Source: Scytonema tolypothrichoides VB-61278 | Lineage (GTDB): Bacteria > Cyanobacteriota > Cyanobacteriia > Cyanobacteriales > Nostocaceae | Direction: 5' to 3' | DNA length: 61,446 nucleotides | NCBI RefSeq assembly: GCF_000828085.3 | Contig: NZ_JXCA02000001.1 | Location: 1,069,641-1,131,086, forward strand | In this document: in pieces, positions 41,837 through 50,782 of the stretch | How the letters are laid out: each line of letters starts with the position of its first letter | Numbering within the stretch: the stretch's first letter is position 1 | The notes under the pieces: generated by a model | What the model was told of the DNA's origin: nothing | The model's database searches: none | What the model saw: only the letters and a program-made list of their open reading frames with translations | Made by a program: the position numbers and the translations under genes

Positions 41837-42442
41837 TTACTTGAGTAGCGTATTGGGGTTTTGACCCAATCGCAACAACATATCAGCGGTATTATGTACC
41901 CCAAACTCAGCAGCCAGTTGCGCCCCTAGTGTTCCATGTAAGTACATTAAAAACATGATTGCGAACCCAGAAAACAGATAACTCCATTGCACTTGTTGGC
42001 TTTCGTCCTTGCACCAAACATAGCGCTGTAATCCTCTCCAGACTGTCATGCCAACAATCATTGCTAATAACAAAACACCACCCACACCATGCCAAAGCAT
42101 TGTTTCCATTGCTTGTAATCCCCAAGCACTCTTCATATTAGATGGTGGATTTGCGAGCATGATTTCGTAAAAGCCTGCTGTCACGGTAAAAAAGCTAATA
42201 ATGGCTGAACCCAGCATATTGTACCAGCCAACATCAAAGAAGTTAGAACGAACAGCCTTAATTGCCAAAAACTTGAAAACTAAAGTTTGTAACGGGAACA
42301 ATACACCTACGGAATCAAAGAGAATAGCGAGAATAAACAAACCTAGAGTGAGGTGAACTAAGTTAGGATGAATTGGTATTGCATAGGGCAATCCGTTTGC
42401 GCCAACATGTGTTTTGAATTGGTCAATAATTTCAGCGTTCAT
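41837..42442 (-). CDS. DUF2231 membrane protein (second of a pair)
   Basis: 201 aa with four hydrophobic segments. The DUF2231 signature is the helix IHPNLVHLTLGLFILAILFD with two conserved histidines, followed by a second pair in TMLWHGVGGVLLLAMIVGM. The family is found beside terminal oxidases and cytochromes and is suspected to bind heme, but the function is unproven. It overlaps the preceding DUF2231 gene by four bases (ATGA) and leads into ctaC. Confidence 0.85.
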   Translation of the reverse strand: MNAEIIDQFKTHVGANGLPYAIPIHPNLVHLTLGLFILAILFDSVGVLFPLQTLVFKFLAIKAVRSNFFDVGWYNMLGSAIISFFTVTAGFYEIMLANPPSNMKSAWGLQAMETMLWHGVGGVLLLAMIVGMTVWRGLQRYVWCKDESQQVQWSYLFSGFAIMFLMYLHGTLGAQLAAEFGVHNTADMLLRLGQNPNTLLK

Positions 42443-42939
42443 TGTAACAACCCCTCTTTTAGAGCTTCAACAACTGGTACTGTATGCAGTCCATAGACCC
42501 AAACCAATTTGTCTCCGAGATACACTTGTACGCCAACCAGAAGAGTTAAAATCAGTCCTAGTGTAAGATAAGAAAACGGTATCTTGTTTGGGGTGCGGAT
42601 ACGAATCACATAGCGCCAAGCTGTAATAGATGCAAGAATTCCTGAAAGCGACCAGCCAAGCAGCGTATGAAAATTCAGCACTGACTCAACAGCATCGTAA
42701 GGCTCTGCCAAACCAGCTTCAAACTGACCAAAAATGATAGCAATGAAGATGGAAATTGTAGCGAAAAACATATTCCACCAACTCACTTCAAAAAGACGGT
42801 ATTTGCCTGTGAAATAGCCAATAAAATCGCAAACAAAGGCAAACAATACCATCGCAATTACGAAGTGTACAACGATGGGGTGAATTGTATCCGGATACGG
42901 TAAATAGTGGTCGTTCAAAGCCGGAAGATACTCAAACAT
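42439..42939 (-). CDS. DUF2231 membrane protein (first of a pair)
   Basis: 166 aa from ATG 42939 (MFEYLPALNDHYLPYPDTIH); the frame is open to 42999 but the added residues match nothing. Same signature as its neighbour: IHPIVVHFVIAMVLFAFVCD with paired histidines and LNFHTLLGWSLSGILASITA. Four helices. First gene of the oxidase operon, so the pair is probably an accessory to the CuA-less oxidase, for instance in quinol supply or heme insertion (inference). Confidence 0.85.
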   Translation of the reverse strand: MFEYLPALNDHYLPYPDTIHPIVVHFVIAMVLFAFVCDFIGYFTGKYRLFEVSWWNMFFATISIFIAIIFGQFEAGLAEPYDAVESVLNFHTLLGWSLSGILASITAWRYVIRIRTPNKIPFSYLTLGLILTLLVGVQVYLGDKLVWVYGLHTVPVVEALKEGLLQ

Positions 42940-43058
42940 ATTTTTCTCCAAGACATATTTTCTGAATGATTTGCCACTGCAAATTATGTATTCAGTCAAA
43001 AGTTTTGAGACTAAAAATTCTCATACTGAATCAAATTAAGGTTCTACGACGTTTCATA

Positions 43059-43077
43059 TTTGTCAATTCTTGACAAA
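43059..43077. promoter_or_regulatory. inverted repeat upstream of the oxidase operon
   Basis: TTTGTCA-ATTCT-TGACAAA, a perfect 7-bp inverted repeat about 120 bases before the first DUF2231 start. It has the size of a dimeric regulator site; the TTGACA inside could also serve as a -35 element. Confidence 0.4.
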
Positions 43078-43561
43078 AGAAATTTTTAGAACTTTCTGTA
43101 AGCCGTTGTGGAGAGTGTTTAACAGTTATCAGTTATCAGTTACCAGTTAGCAGTTATCAGTCCCTGTTCACTGTTCACTGTTCACTGTTAAGAGTTTCCT
43201 GTTCACTGTTCATTGTTTACTGATTGAATGAAAACCTACTATTTAACAAAGTGAAGTTTGAGTCATCCAGCGTGCAATTAACACGCACAATGATTCGATA
43301 CCTACTTTGAGGTTCAGATACTCAATCATTAAGTCAGAAAATAGCCACAGGTTTTAACCAAAAACCTGGTTCAATCGCAGCCCCATGCCCAATCAATTTG
43401 CATTTTTGTGGTAATTTATTCCCCTGGGCTGTTTACCACTGTTACCTATCTTAAACTTATGTAAATAAGATTTATGTATTCTTTGATAGTTTTATATTTT
43501 TTTTATTTTGTTATAATGGGACAATAAAATCAACTTTTTTTATCTCTTTGAAAATTGAGAA

Positions 43562-43613
43562 GATATAGGACTCATATTTGATTTTTGACGAAGCTAGGTA
43601 CACTTTATGTTCC
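43562..43613 (+). repeat. dispersed AT-rich repeat, copy 3
   Basis: ATATAGGACTCATATTTGAT ... AAGCTAGGTACACTTTATG. Related copies at 29066-29110 (plus) and 21716-21766 (minus). Confidence 0.6.
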
Positions 43614-43734
43614 CTGTTAAGAGTTAAGAGTTCCCTACCTCTACGAATCAATTCACCCTTCGGGTATGCCTGCTTTCGCCTGACGGCTTTAGCCCTTTGG
43701 GCGTGCGCTTTGCGCATACGCCAGAGCAAGCGTG

Positions 43735-44261
43735 AGGGAAACCCTCATCAAGCCGGTTGTCGTCACCAAATCAAACCGGATTCCTCTAGCACAAAGAATC
43801 GTAGAATCAGGCCTACCAACAATGGTGATGTAAACGCTTACAGATAGTTTGTTCCAAGAAGCAAAGACAGATGGTAGCAACTGGTTGAGTGCGGTCCACT
43901 TGTACTACCCTAACCATTTGTCAGCCGAGGAAAAAATTGGCAAGTACTTTGTTACGGTACACTCACTTGTAGCAGGTATAGATAAAATTAATCAACGGGC
44001 GAGTGCCATTGTCAATACGATGATTGTCCGAGAACCGATGGTGCGCTTTTGTTGAGGCTACCAGAATACGACGCAGTGCTATTCACCATCTGTAACTACT
44101 TTAGGGATTGTTGTAAGCAAACCAAGCACCTTAAAGGACGGGGCTTGGTAGTAGCCTGCGAGTTGTTGATGCCCAGAGAACAATATAAACAACCCGAACC
44201 TCTAGTGAAAAAAAAGATGCTAATTCGCGGCATAGATTATCTTATTCCATCCAGTCTATGA
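43735..44261 (+). pseudogene. degenerate coding sequence of unknown family
   Basis: One frame reads LIKPVVVTKSNRIPLAQRIV to TMVM, a stop, then TDSLFQEAKTDGSNWLSAVH and HLSAEEKIGKYFVTVHSLVA up to EPMVRFC and a stop at 44055. The adjoining frame continues RLPEYDAVLFTICNYFRDCC to GIDYLIPSSL at 44261. The composition looks coding across both frames, with an internal stop and a frameshift, so this is probably one decayed gene. I do not recognise the family. The upstream edge meets a GC-rich repeat. Confidence 0.35.
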
Positions 44262-44935
44262 CGCAGGAGTCCTTAGTTTATAAGGGTTTTGTCGAGAATA
44301 AACATAGCATCCTGGCATGGTTAGGGGAAGTTTGAGCTGCGTTGGCAGTTTGGGGAATATTCTTCTGCATGTGATCTTATTCCTCAATGAGAACAAAGCT
44401 TTTTATAAAGCTCGATTTTTTGTAGCTGTTCTTGTCTGGTAGCTTTGAAGTTTTTCGTGTAAAGTAATTATCTTGTAGATAAACCGTCTTCGGCTCCGTC
44501 CTCATGGACGGAATATTTTGCGTTCAGTCTCTCGCTCACTATGCACATATTTATTGAAATAGTAGTGCTCAAAGCAATTATCAGGAATTTCCTCTATCTC
44601 GAATGTCTTGATGGTGTCAGTATAGCTGTAAAAAAACTCTGTGCGAACACCATGAATTTGGATAATTTTTTTTGTCAAATTCGATTGATAGAGGTGGTGA
44701 TATCTACATGATATCTAAGGGCTTATCCAGAGTTCGGGCAATAACTCTGCGGCACTGGTGCCCAAAGTAACTCACCGCCGCCCCGTTCCAGAAAGAACGC
44801 TTAAGCCTGTTTTTGGTGTGAACTTTGCTTTGGCAGAACAAGGGCGATGGGCAAAGCCCCGCCAGAGGCGAACGCACACAAATCCCAAAAAACTTGGGAT
44901 ATTGTTCCAAGTTTTTTATAATAGAATCAAAAATT
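44262..44935. other. intergenic region
   Basis: AT-rich with a GC-rich patch at 44705-44880 (GCGGCACTGGTGCCC, GGGCGATGGGCAAAGCCC palindromes). A strong hairpin at its end (44887-44917) is listed separately. No gene seen. Confidence 0.45.
44887..44917 (+). terminator. Rho-independent terminator directly before a gene
   Basis: AAAAAACTTGG-GATATTGTT-CCAAGTTTTTT: an 11-bp perfect stem ending in T6, only 18 bases ahead of the ATG at 44936. It either ends an upstream transcript or acts as an attenuator of the following gene. Confidence 0.7.
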
Positions 44936-45967
44936 ATGAAACCGAAAAAAGTAGAAATTGTCACCATTAAAACTCCAAAAGAGCCATCTCTGAGTGGTTC
45001 CGAAGGAGTATCACCTGAATTGGAACAAACCACTGATTCAGAACAAACTACAGCCGACGTAGCGCAAGAACACAAAGACGACCCTGAACAAACTACTGCT
45101 TTTGCAGAGGAAGAGAAGCCGGAAATAGAGGAACCTGGTGCCATCTTTCAAGCTGTTGGAGTTATTACTGGAAAGGTCGTTTTTACCGAGGAGAACAAAA
45201 GTACTATCATAATTGGGAACAAAGAGTATCCCCTCTTTTACGCACCCAAGAAACAGCGGGCATTTGATGCACTAAAGAAAGAGGTACAGGCAACGGGCGA
45301 AGCCACTCAACGGTTGGTTGTTTACCCGCGTTTTACGCACTTCCCTAGACGCGATCAACCGCCTCAGGTTTCGTTTCAAGTCGTCGGGTTTGACAAAGGA
45401 CGTGAAACAAAGGGGGCGGCATCCGAGGAACTTTCCGACATGGAGTTCAAACTCTGTGGATTGTGGCAGTTCATCCCGGTTTGCCCTACTCCCTGCATCT
45501 CTATATTCCGAAATTTTACCAAAGAGCGGCTGGATCATGTTAAAAAATCAGAACCAGCAAAAAAAGTAAAATTCATGAAAGCAAGCCACCTGCCACTATT
45601 TTGGAGGGATGCGCCAGTTCCGCCGTTCAGATTCAATCCCAAAGCTGAGAAAGAACAGCAAGGCAAGCCAGTTTTCGTGCAGATCAAAGCTAAATTTCTG
45701 CCTGCGCGTGATGCTTTTGCTTTTGATTCGTTGCTGGGACTGCCGTTGGAGAAGCCACCCAAGTTCTTAAAAGTCAGCAAGGAAGATAAGGCAACAGCGT
45801 TAAAGGCGAAGAGGGACGCTGAAAGGGCTGCTGGCAAGGATGTTGGAAGACAGCAATTCAAGCCACCGCATTCAATCAAGCCCAAAGCTAATTTTAGTGA
45901 AAAACCAATGGGCGAAAAACCAATCATCGAAAAACCAAAGCCGAAACCAAAACCACAACAACAGTAG
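44936..45967 (+). CDS. hypothetical protein with a K/P-rich tail
   Basis: 343 aa from ATG 44936 (MKPKKVEIVTIKTPKEPSLS). The N-terminal ~75 residues are acidic and disordered (EQTTDSEQTT, EQTTAFAEEEKPEIEEPG). The middle ~80-280 is a beta-rich, globular-looking domain starting AVGVITGKVVFTEENKSTII and FYAPKKQRAFDALKKEVQ, which could be an OB-like fold. The end is a Lys/Pro-rich tail (KPKPKPKPQQQ). I do not recognise the family. It is flanked by two strong terminator hairpins. Confidence 0.65.
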   Translation: MKPKKVEIVTIKTPKEPSLSGSEGVSPELEQTTDSEQTTADVAQEHKDDPEQTTAFAEEEKPEIEEPGAIFQAVGVITGKVVFTEENKSTIIIGNKEYPLFYAPKKQRAFDALKKEVQATGEATQRLVVYPRFTHFPRRDQPPQVSFQVVGFDKGRETKGAASEELSDMEFKLCGLWQFIPVCPTPCISIFRNFTKERLDHVKKSEPAKKVKFMKASHLPLFWRDAPVPPFRFNPKAEKEQQGKPVFVQIKAKFLPARDAFAFDSLLGLPLEKPPKFLKVSKEDKATALKAKRDAERAAGKDVGRQQFKPPHSIKPKANFSEKPMGEKPIIEKPKPKPKPQQQ

Positions 45968-45973
45968 TCAAAA

Positions 45974-46004
45974 AGAAACTCCCTCGTATACCAAGGGAGT
46001 TTCT
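45974..46004. terminator. terminator between convergent genes
   Basis: AGAAACTCCCT-CGTATACCA-AGGGAGTTTCT, a perfect 11-bp stem, seven bases after the stop at 45967; it may also serve the minus-strand cobI gene ending at 46060. Confidence 0.7.
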
Positions 46005-46059
46005 GCTAGTGGGGGACTTTACTCTGTCGGTTTCGGACCCCCTACACCCTTAGTTTTGG

Positions 46060-46764
46060 TCAAAATTGACTCTTACTCGGTACCAGAATCATCGAAAAGT
46101 AAGGCACTTGGGCTGGATCTACATCATCTAAGGAGATGATTCGCTGGTTTGCCATCGTTCCTCGTTCAATGTAACGCGCCCGTGACAACAGCCCTAATTT
46201 ATGTAACACTTCACGAACTTTTGTTAAATGCCGTCGCAGCTTGATAATAACAGCAGCATCGGCATTTAACAATTGTGCTTCTAAAACTTCGGCTGGTAAA
46301 GGGGCTGGTAGAACGCTGAAAACATCGTTACGATAACTTAAGGGAACTCCCAATGCTGAAGCACACCCCATTGGTGAAGAAACCCCCGGCACGACTTCTG
46401 CTTCAAATTGCTCTGACAAACGTGTAAAAATATACATAAAAGAGCCGTAAAATAACGGATCTCCCTCGCACAGTACCACCACATCCCGTCCACCGGCAAG
46501 ATGTTCTGCAATAGGGATGACAACCTGATCGTAAATCGGTAGTGCTGCATATGGATCAAGAGCGCGGGGGAGATGATACTGTACCTCGATTTGATTGCCA
46601 GGGAGGTATTGAGCTACGATACCTCTAGCAATACTCTCCTTATCTTCTGCAGATTGATAGGCGACTACTGGGCAAGAACGTAATAGCCGCAGTGCTTTTA
46701 GTGTCAGAAGTTCTGGATCCCCAGGACCTACTCCAACTCCGTAAAGACGACCTTTGTTCATCAT
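46060..46764 (-). CDS. cobI: precorrin-2 C20-methyltransferase
   Basis: 234 aa, a SAM-dependent tetrapyrrole methylase that adds the C-20 methyl group to precorrin-2 on the way to cobalamin. The glycine-rich start LYGVGVGPGDPELLTLKALR, the VVLCEGDPLFYGSFMY loop and the VVPGVSSPMGCASALGVPLS block are the class motifs; the DPLFYGS form fits CobI/CbiL. Its first codons overlap the end of cobH by four bases, so cobH-cobI are coupled. Confidence 0.92.
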   Translation of the reverse strand: MMNKGRLYGVGVGPGDPELLTLKALRLLRSCPVVAYQSAEDKESIARGIVAQYLPGNQIEVQYHLPRALDPYAALPIYDQVVIPIAEHLAGGRDVVVLCEGDPLFYGSFMYIFTRLSEQFEAEVVPGVSSPMGCASALGVPLSYRNDVFSVLPAPLPAEVLEAQLLNADAAVIIKLRRHLTKVREVLHKLGLLSRARYIERGTMANQRIISLDDVDPAQVPYFSMILVPSKSQF

Positions 46765-47390
46765 TCTTCCTCCGTTGCTAAGGCGTTAACTGCGGCGGCG
46801 GCGATCGCACTCCCACCCCGCCGACCATGTAATGTCATAAATGGCACACCAAAACTATCTGCAGCCAGTGCGGCTTTCGATTCTGCCGCCCCTACAAACC
46901 CAACCGGAAAACCCAGAATTAGTGCTGGTTTAGGTGCCCCGGCGTACAGCATTTCTAGTAACCGGAACAAAACGGTAGGTGCATTGCCAACTGCTACCAC
47001 TGCCCCTTCTAACACTGGTAACCACAATTCCAAAGCAGCAGCAGAACGCGTGGTTTCCAGTTTTTGAGCAAGTTCTGGCACATCCGGATGATTGAGGGTA
47101 CAAATCACTGAATTGTCTGCTGGTAGTCGTCGCCGCGTAATACCTTCTGCCACCATTCGACAATCACACAAAATCGGTGCCCCTGCTGCTAAAGACTGTC
47201 GCCCAGATTCCACAGCTGTTGGTGAAGCTGCTAAATCATAAACAATATCTGTCATCCCACAAGCATGAATGAGACGCACGGCTACATTTGCGACATCCGG
47301 GGCAAGTACAGACAGATTTGCCTCAGAACGAATAATGGCAAAGGATTTGCTATATATTTCGTTACCGTTTTTTATATAGTTAATAGTCAT
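46761..47390 (-). CDS. cobH: precorrin-8X methylmutase
   Basis: 209 aa, converts precorrin-8X to hydrogenobyrinate by moving a methyl group from C-11 to C-12. The catalytic His is H42 in RLIHACGMTD. Other family blocks: APILCDCRMVAEGITRRRLP, AVVAVGNAPTVLFRLLEML and LILGFPVGFVGAAESKAALA. It overlaps cobI by four bases. A 163-base gap containing a GC-rich repeat separates it from cobG upstream. Confidence 0.93.
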   Translation of the reverse strand: MTINYIKNGNEIYSKSFAIIRSEANLSVLAPDVANVAVRLIHACGMTDIVYDLAASPTAVESGRQSLAAGAPILCDCRMVAEGITRRRLPADNSVICTLNHPDVPELAQKLETTRSAAALELWLPVLEGAVVAVGNAPTVLFRLLEMLYAGAPKPALILGFPVGFVGAAESKAALAADSFGVPFMTLHGRRGGSAIAAAAVNALATEEE

Positions 47391-47411
47391 TTGTTAGTTT
47401 TTAATTCTTAA

Positions 47412-47515
47412 ACGAACCGCCTTAGCGCAGCGTGTCCGCAGGACATAGACAAGCCAGCACGGCGCAGGAGGGTCTGCCGACCTAGGCGTCTGGCGTCGCC
47501 AAGGACGCCAAGAAT
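47412..47515. repeat. GC-rich dispersed repeat between cobG and cobH
   Basis: Contains AGCGCAGCGTGTCCGCAGGAC and GGCGTCTGGCGTCGCC palindromes. It interrupts the cob operon but lies in the intergenic gap. Confidence 0.6.
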
Positions 47516-47553
47516 AAAGATAGGTAATTTTGTAGTATTGAAGAAAGTAGTTG

Positions 47554-49095
47554 TTAGTTGTTTGTTTGTTTACTAACGACTAACCACTCTCTTTTCTCAA
47601 ACAACCGTTGCAAGTCTGCAATAATATACTGGTTGACAAATTCCCGAAATGATTGATTGGGAGTATTACGTTCTGCCATATATATTTGCAGCATCCGTTC
47701 TACCACTTGAGGTAATTGTGCAAAAGTTACCCAGCTGTAAATTTCTCGTCCAAATTTTTCGTTACTATCACCGTCACCTACATAGACTTTATAGCCTTCC
47801 ACTACTTCCCCTTTATTTTCAATATTGAGACCAACAAGGGTAATATCGCTCTTGCTATGCTGTGCACAGGATTTTTCGCAACCTGTAAAGTGAATGTTGA
47901 TTGGTTGGTCGAGAATCAGGCGACTGTCCAAATATTCCGCTAATGCTAGGGCGTGACTTTTGGTATCTGTCGCTGAAGACCCACATCCTGTATTGCCAGC
48001 GCAAGCAACTAAAGCACTGTGAATGTGAGTTGCAGACCAATGCAATCCTAAGTTTTCGATTTTACTTTGTATATTGGGAATCCACTGTTGAGGAATATCT
48101 GATATCAAGAGATTTTGCCAAGGTGTCAACCTCAGTTTACCACTAGCGTAGGTTTCAGCAATATCCGCTAAACCACGCATTTGCCCAGTGTCTAACCTAC
48201 CAACGGGTACCACAACACCAATGTAGGATAATCCTTTGTGTCGTTGGGGATGGACACCTATGTGCTTATATCGAGTTGGGTTCAGTTGTCGTGAGTCAGA
48301 AGGCGACAAGGAGAATTCCCCTTGTGTGTTTGTCTGTTTCTCCTGGAGAACCCGCCGCAGTGGATAGGAAAGATGAGATTCAACTTCTTGGAGAAATTTT
48401 TCTATACCTAAGTTGTTCAAAATTTCCCAAAGACGCGGCTGACGCGATTTGCGATGAGGAATAGTGTTCTGAGTCTTTACTGTTAAATGCTGCAAATAGA
48501 CTTTTGCTAATGCAGCGACAACCTCAATACACTCCTCTGGTTTCAACACAATATCTGTATCAATAAATGATTCAAACAGTGATGTACCCAAATTCAGCTT
48601 GAGGCGGAAGTAAACGTTCTTATCAACCATAACTGCACTCAAGACGATATCATTGGTGCGATCGCCTATTGACACAGAACCACCGCCATCAAAAGCAACG
48701 CTAAATTTTGGTGAAAGTGGTGCTAACTCGGTGTGATTAGTAATGTAATTATCTAATTCACAAATCAGCGGTTGAGTGTCGATAAGTTCGTATAAGTCGA
48801 TCCCAGCCGTGGGACTACCCATGATATTACGCAAATGGTCAACCTCTGGAATAGCTGAAGCTACACCAATCTTCTGTAGAACTCTTAAAACCTCACCGGG
48901 AATCTCTGTACGAATTGCACGGATTTGAAGATTGGCACGATTGGTAATATTCGTGTAACCTTCTCCAAACTCGTCAGCTAAGTCAGCAATGACACGAAAC
49001 TGCTGACTCGTCAATATTCCTCCAGGTATGCGGATGCGAGATAATGTACCGTCTCGCGCGGATGTTTGATAAAAAAGACCAGGACAACCAGACAC
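47554..49095 (-). CDS. cobG: precorrin-3B synthase (oxygen-dependent)
   Basis: 513 aa from the GTG at 49095, which follows GGGGAAGGAG at the right distance. A frame is open to GTG 49155, but that codon touches the end of the riboswitch aptamer with no ribosome site. It has the sulfite/nitrite reductase-like fold with [4Fe-4S]-siroheme cysteines: CAGNTGC and GCEKSC near the C-terminus, plus the early ITNRANLQIRAI block. It oxidises precorrin-3A with O2 to precorrin-3B, marking the aerobic cobalamin route. First gene of cobG-cobH-cobI. Confidence 0.9.
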   Translation of the reverse strand: MSGCPGLFYQTSARDGTLSRIRIPGGILTSQQFRVIADLADEFGEGYTNITNRANLQIRAIRTEIPGEVLRVLQKIGVASAIPEVDHLRNIMGSPTAGIDLYELIDTQPLICELDNYITNHTELAPLSPKFSVAFDGGGSVSIGDRTNDIVLSAVMVDKNVYFRLKLNLGTSLFESFIDTDIVLKPEECIEVVAALAKVYLQHLTVKTQNTIPHRKSRQPRLWEILNNLGIEKFLQEVESHLSYPLRRVLQEKQTNTQGEFSLSPSDSRQLNPTRYKHIGVHPQRHKGLSYIGVVVPVGRLDTGQMRGLADIAETYASGKLRLTPWQNLLISDIPQQWIPNIQSKIENLGLHWSATHIHSALVACAGNTGCGSSATDTKSHALALAEYLDSRLILDQPINIHFTGCEKSCAQHSKSDITLVGLNIENKGEVVEGYKVYVGDGDSNEKFGREIYSWVTFAQLPQVVERMLQIYMAERNTPNQSFREFVNQYIIADLQRLFEKREWLVVSKQTNN

Positions 49096-49155
49096 GCTTA
49101 CAACTCCTTCCCCGTGCGACGCGGAGAGCAGATAATCATTGTGTCTACAAGACAC

Positions 49156-49250
49156 CTTTGGAGCCGGTATTCTGACTAGGGTTTACCCATTACAGCTGCG
49201 GCACAGTCCCGGAATCTCACCGGAATTTCCCGACTCTAAGTTTGTGTAGT
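49156..49250 (-). promoter_or_regulatory. cobalamin riboswitch upstream of cobG
   Basis: On the minus strand the class signature is readable in order: GGGAAATTCCGGTGAGATTCC, ACTGTGCCGCAGCTGTAAT, then the B12-box-like AGTCAGAATACCGGCTCC (49160-49177). Downstream, GTGTC-TTGTA-GACAC forms a hairpin, and CTCTCC can pair with the GGGGAAGGAG ribosome site of cobG. This suggests adenosyl- or other cobalamin represses translation of cobG. Confidence 0.9.
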
Positions 49251-49315
49251 TTAGCATGAGATAATACCCTTACATCTTTTTGCCAAATCTTCTTAATTCT
49301 TCCATCAATCATTAG

Positions 49316-50521
49316 ATGCAGAAATGGTTATCAGTAGTAGGTATTGGTGAGGATGGGTTATCGGGATTGAGTGCTATCGCCCGTTCTCTCCTTGAGCATG
49401 CACAAGTGATAGTCGGGGGAAAACGTCATCTCGCCATGTTACCACCAGACGATTCACGAGAAAAACTCATTTGGACTTCCCCCATCAGTCATTCTATAGA
49501 AGAAATTCTCCGTCGCCGGGGTCAATCTGTGTGCGTCTTGGCAAGTGGCGATCCCATGTGTTTTGGTATCGGTGTCACTCTCTCCCGCCATATTCCCATT
49601 TCTGAGATGACTATCATCTCTGCCCCTTCATCCTTTAGCCTTGCCTGTGCCAGACTAGGATGGTCACTCACCGAAGTAGAGACATTAAGCTTAAATGCTC
49701 GTCCCCCTGCTCTCATCCAAAGTGCTATCTACCCAGGAGCACGTCTTCTCATTTTAAGTGAAGGCAAGGAAACCCCGGCTCTTGTCGCTGAAATATTGAC
49801 AAAACGTGGTTTATGTGGTAGTAAAATTACTGTCCTAGAACACATGGGCGGTTCTCAGGAGAGAATGATCGCAGGCACAGCCGCATCATGGACAACAACA
49901 GAACTGGCTGATTTGAATACCATCGCTGTAGAGTGTATTGCCGATGCTGGAGTTATCCCCTTACCTCGGCTGGCAGGACTACCAGATGATGCGTATCATC
50001 ATGATGGACAATTGACTAAGCGTGAAGTGCGAGCCATAACACTTTCTGCTTTAGCCCCCACACCGGGACAGTTGTTGTGGGATGTGGGTGCGGGGTGTGG
50101 TTCTATTGGTATTGAGTGGATGCGGAGTCATTCTCGGTGTCGGGCGATCGCCATTGAACAAAACTCCACCCGACTACAATATATTGCTGACAACGCCTCT
50201 GCTCTTGGTACACCTCATTTACAAATTGTTGCTGGCATTGCTCCCGCTGCGTTGAAAGACTTGCCTCAACCCGACGCCATCTTTATTGGTGGTGGTGCAA
50301 CGGCAGAAGGTTTATTTGAGGTGTGTTGGGAAGCTTTGCGTCCGGGTGGGCGTTTTGTTGCTAATGCTGTGACAGTTGAAAGTGAGCAGAAGCTGTTGCA
50401 ATGGCACAATCAGGTAGGTGGGGAATTGATTCGTGTTGCTGTTCAACGGGCTGCACCTATTGGCGGGTTTTTGGGGTGGAAGCCGATGGTGCCGGTGACG
50501 CAGTGGGTGGTGAGGAAGTAG
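49316..50521 (+). CDS. cobL: precorrin-6Y C5,15-methyltransferase (decarboxylating)
   Basis: 401 aa with both halves fused. The N-terminal CbiE-type methylase (1-~200) has SVVGIGEDGLSGLSAIARSL and VLASGDPMCFGIG. The C-terminal CbiT-type methyltransferase (~225-400) starts GQLTKREVRAITLSALAPTP and has the SAM loop WDVGAGCGSIGIEW. It methylates C-5 and C-15 and removes the C-12 acetate carboxyl. It is divergent from cobG with ~220 bases between starts. Confidence 0.94.
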   Translation: MQKWLSVVGIGEDGLSGLSAIARSLLEHAQVIVGGKRHLAMLPPDDSREKLIWTSPISHSIEEILRRRGQSVCVLASGDPMCFGIGVTLSRHIPISEMTIISAPSSFSLACARLGWSLTEVETLSLNARPPALIQSAIYPGARLLILSEGKETPALVAEILTKRGLCGSKITVLEHMGGSQERMIAGTAASWTTTELADLNTIAVECIADAGVIPLPRLAGLPDDAYHHDGQLTKREVRAITLSALAPTPGQLLWDVGAGCGSIGIEWMRSHSRCRAIAIEQNSTRLQYIADNASALGTPHLQIVAGIAPAALKDLPQPDAIFIGGGATAEGLFEVCWEALRPGGRFVANAVTVESEQKLLQWHNQVGGELIRVAVQRAAPIGGFLGWKPMVPVTQWVVRK

Positions 50522-50782
50522 TTGGAAAGGAATATTCTTTCGAGTTATGTATTAGTGGACAATGCTTGATTTGGATTGTGTCGTGTATCAGGTCAAGCAG
50601 CTTTTTTTGGGGTTGTTTTCTAAAAAAAATATGCAAAATATGATGTAAAAATGCCATGTATTACCCATAAATATGAAGATATAGTCATTGTAGAAGAAGT
50701 GGCAACATAAAACTCTATGGAAAGTCTCTTTGAACAGAGCTCTGTTCATTGAACAGATTTTAATTTAAATGGAGTGAATTGC

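Larger units (their letters stand above)
42940..43734. other. operon promoter region and repeat-rich intergenic stretch
   Basis: Holds the leader of the oxidase operon, an inverted repeat at 43059-43077, STRR runs (AGTTATC and TGTTCAC heptamers, 43121-43225), a copy of the CTAGGTACAC repeat at 43562-43613, and a GC-rich repeat at 43660-43745. No protein gene is convincing. Confidence 0.55.
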
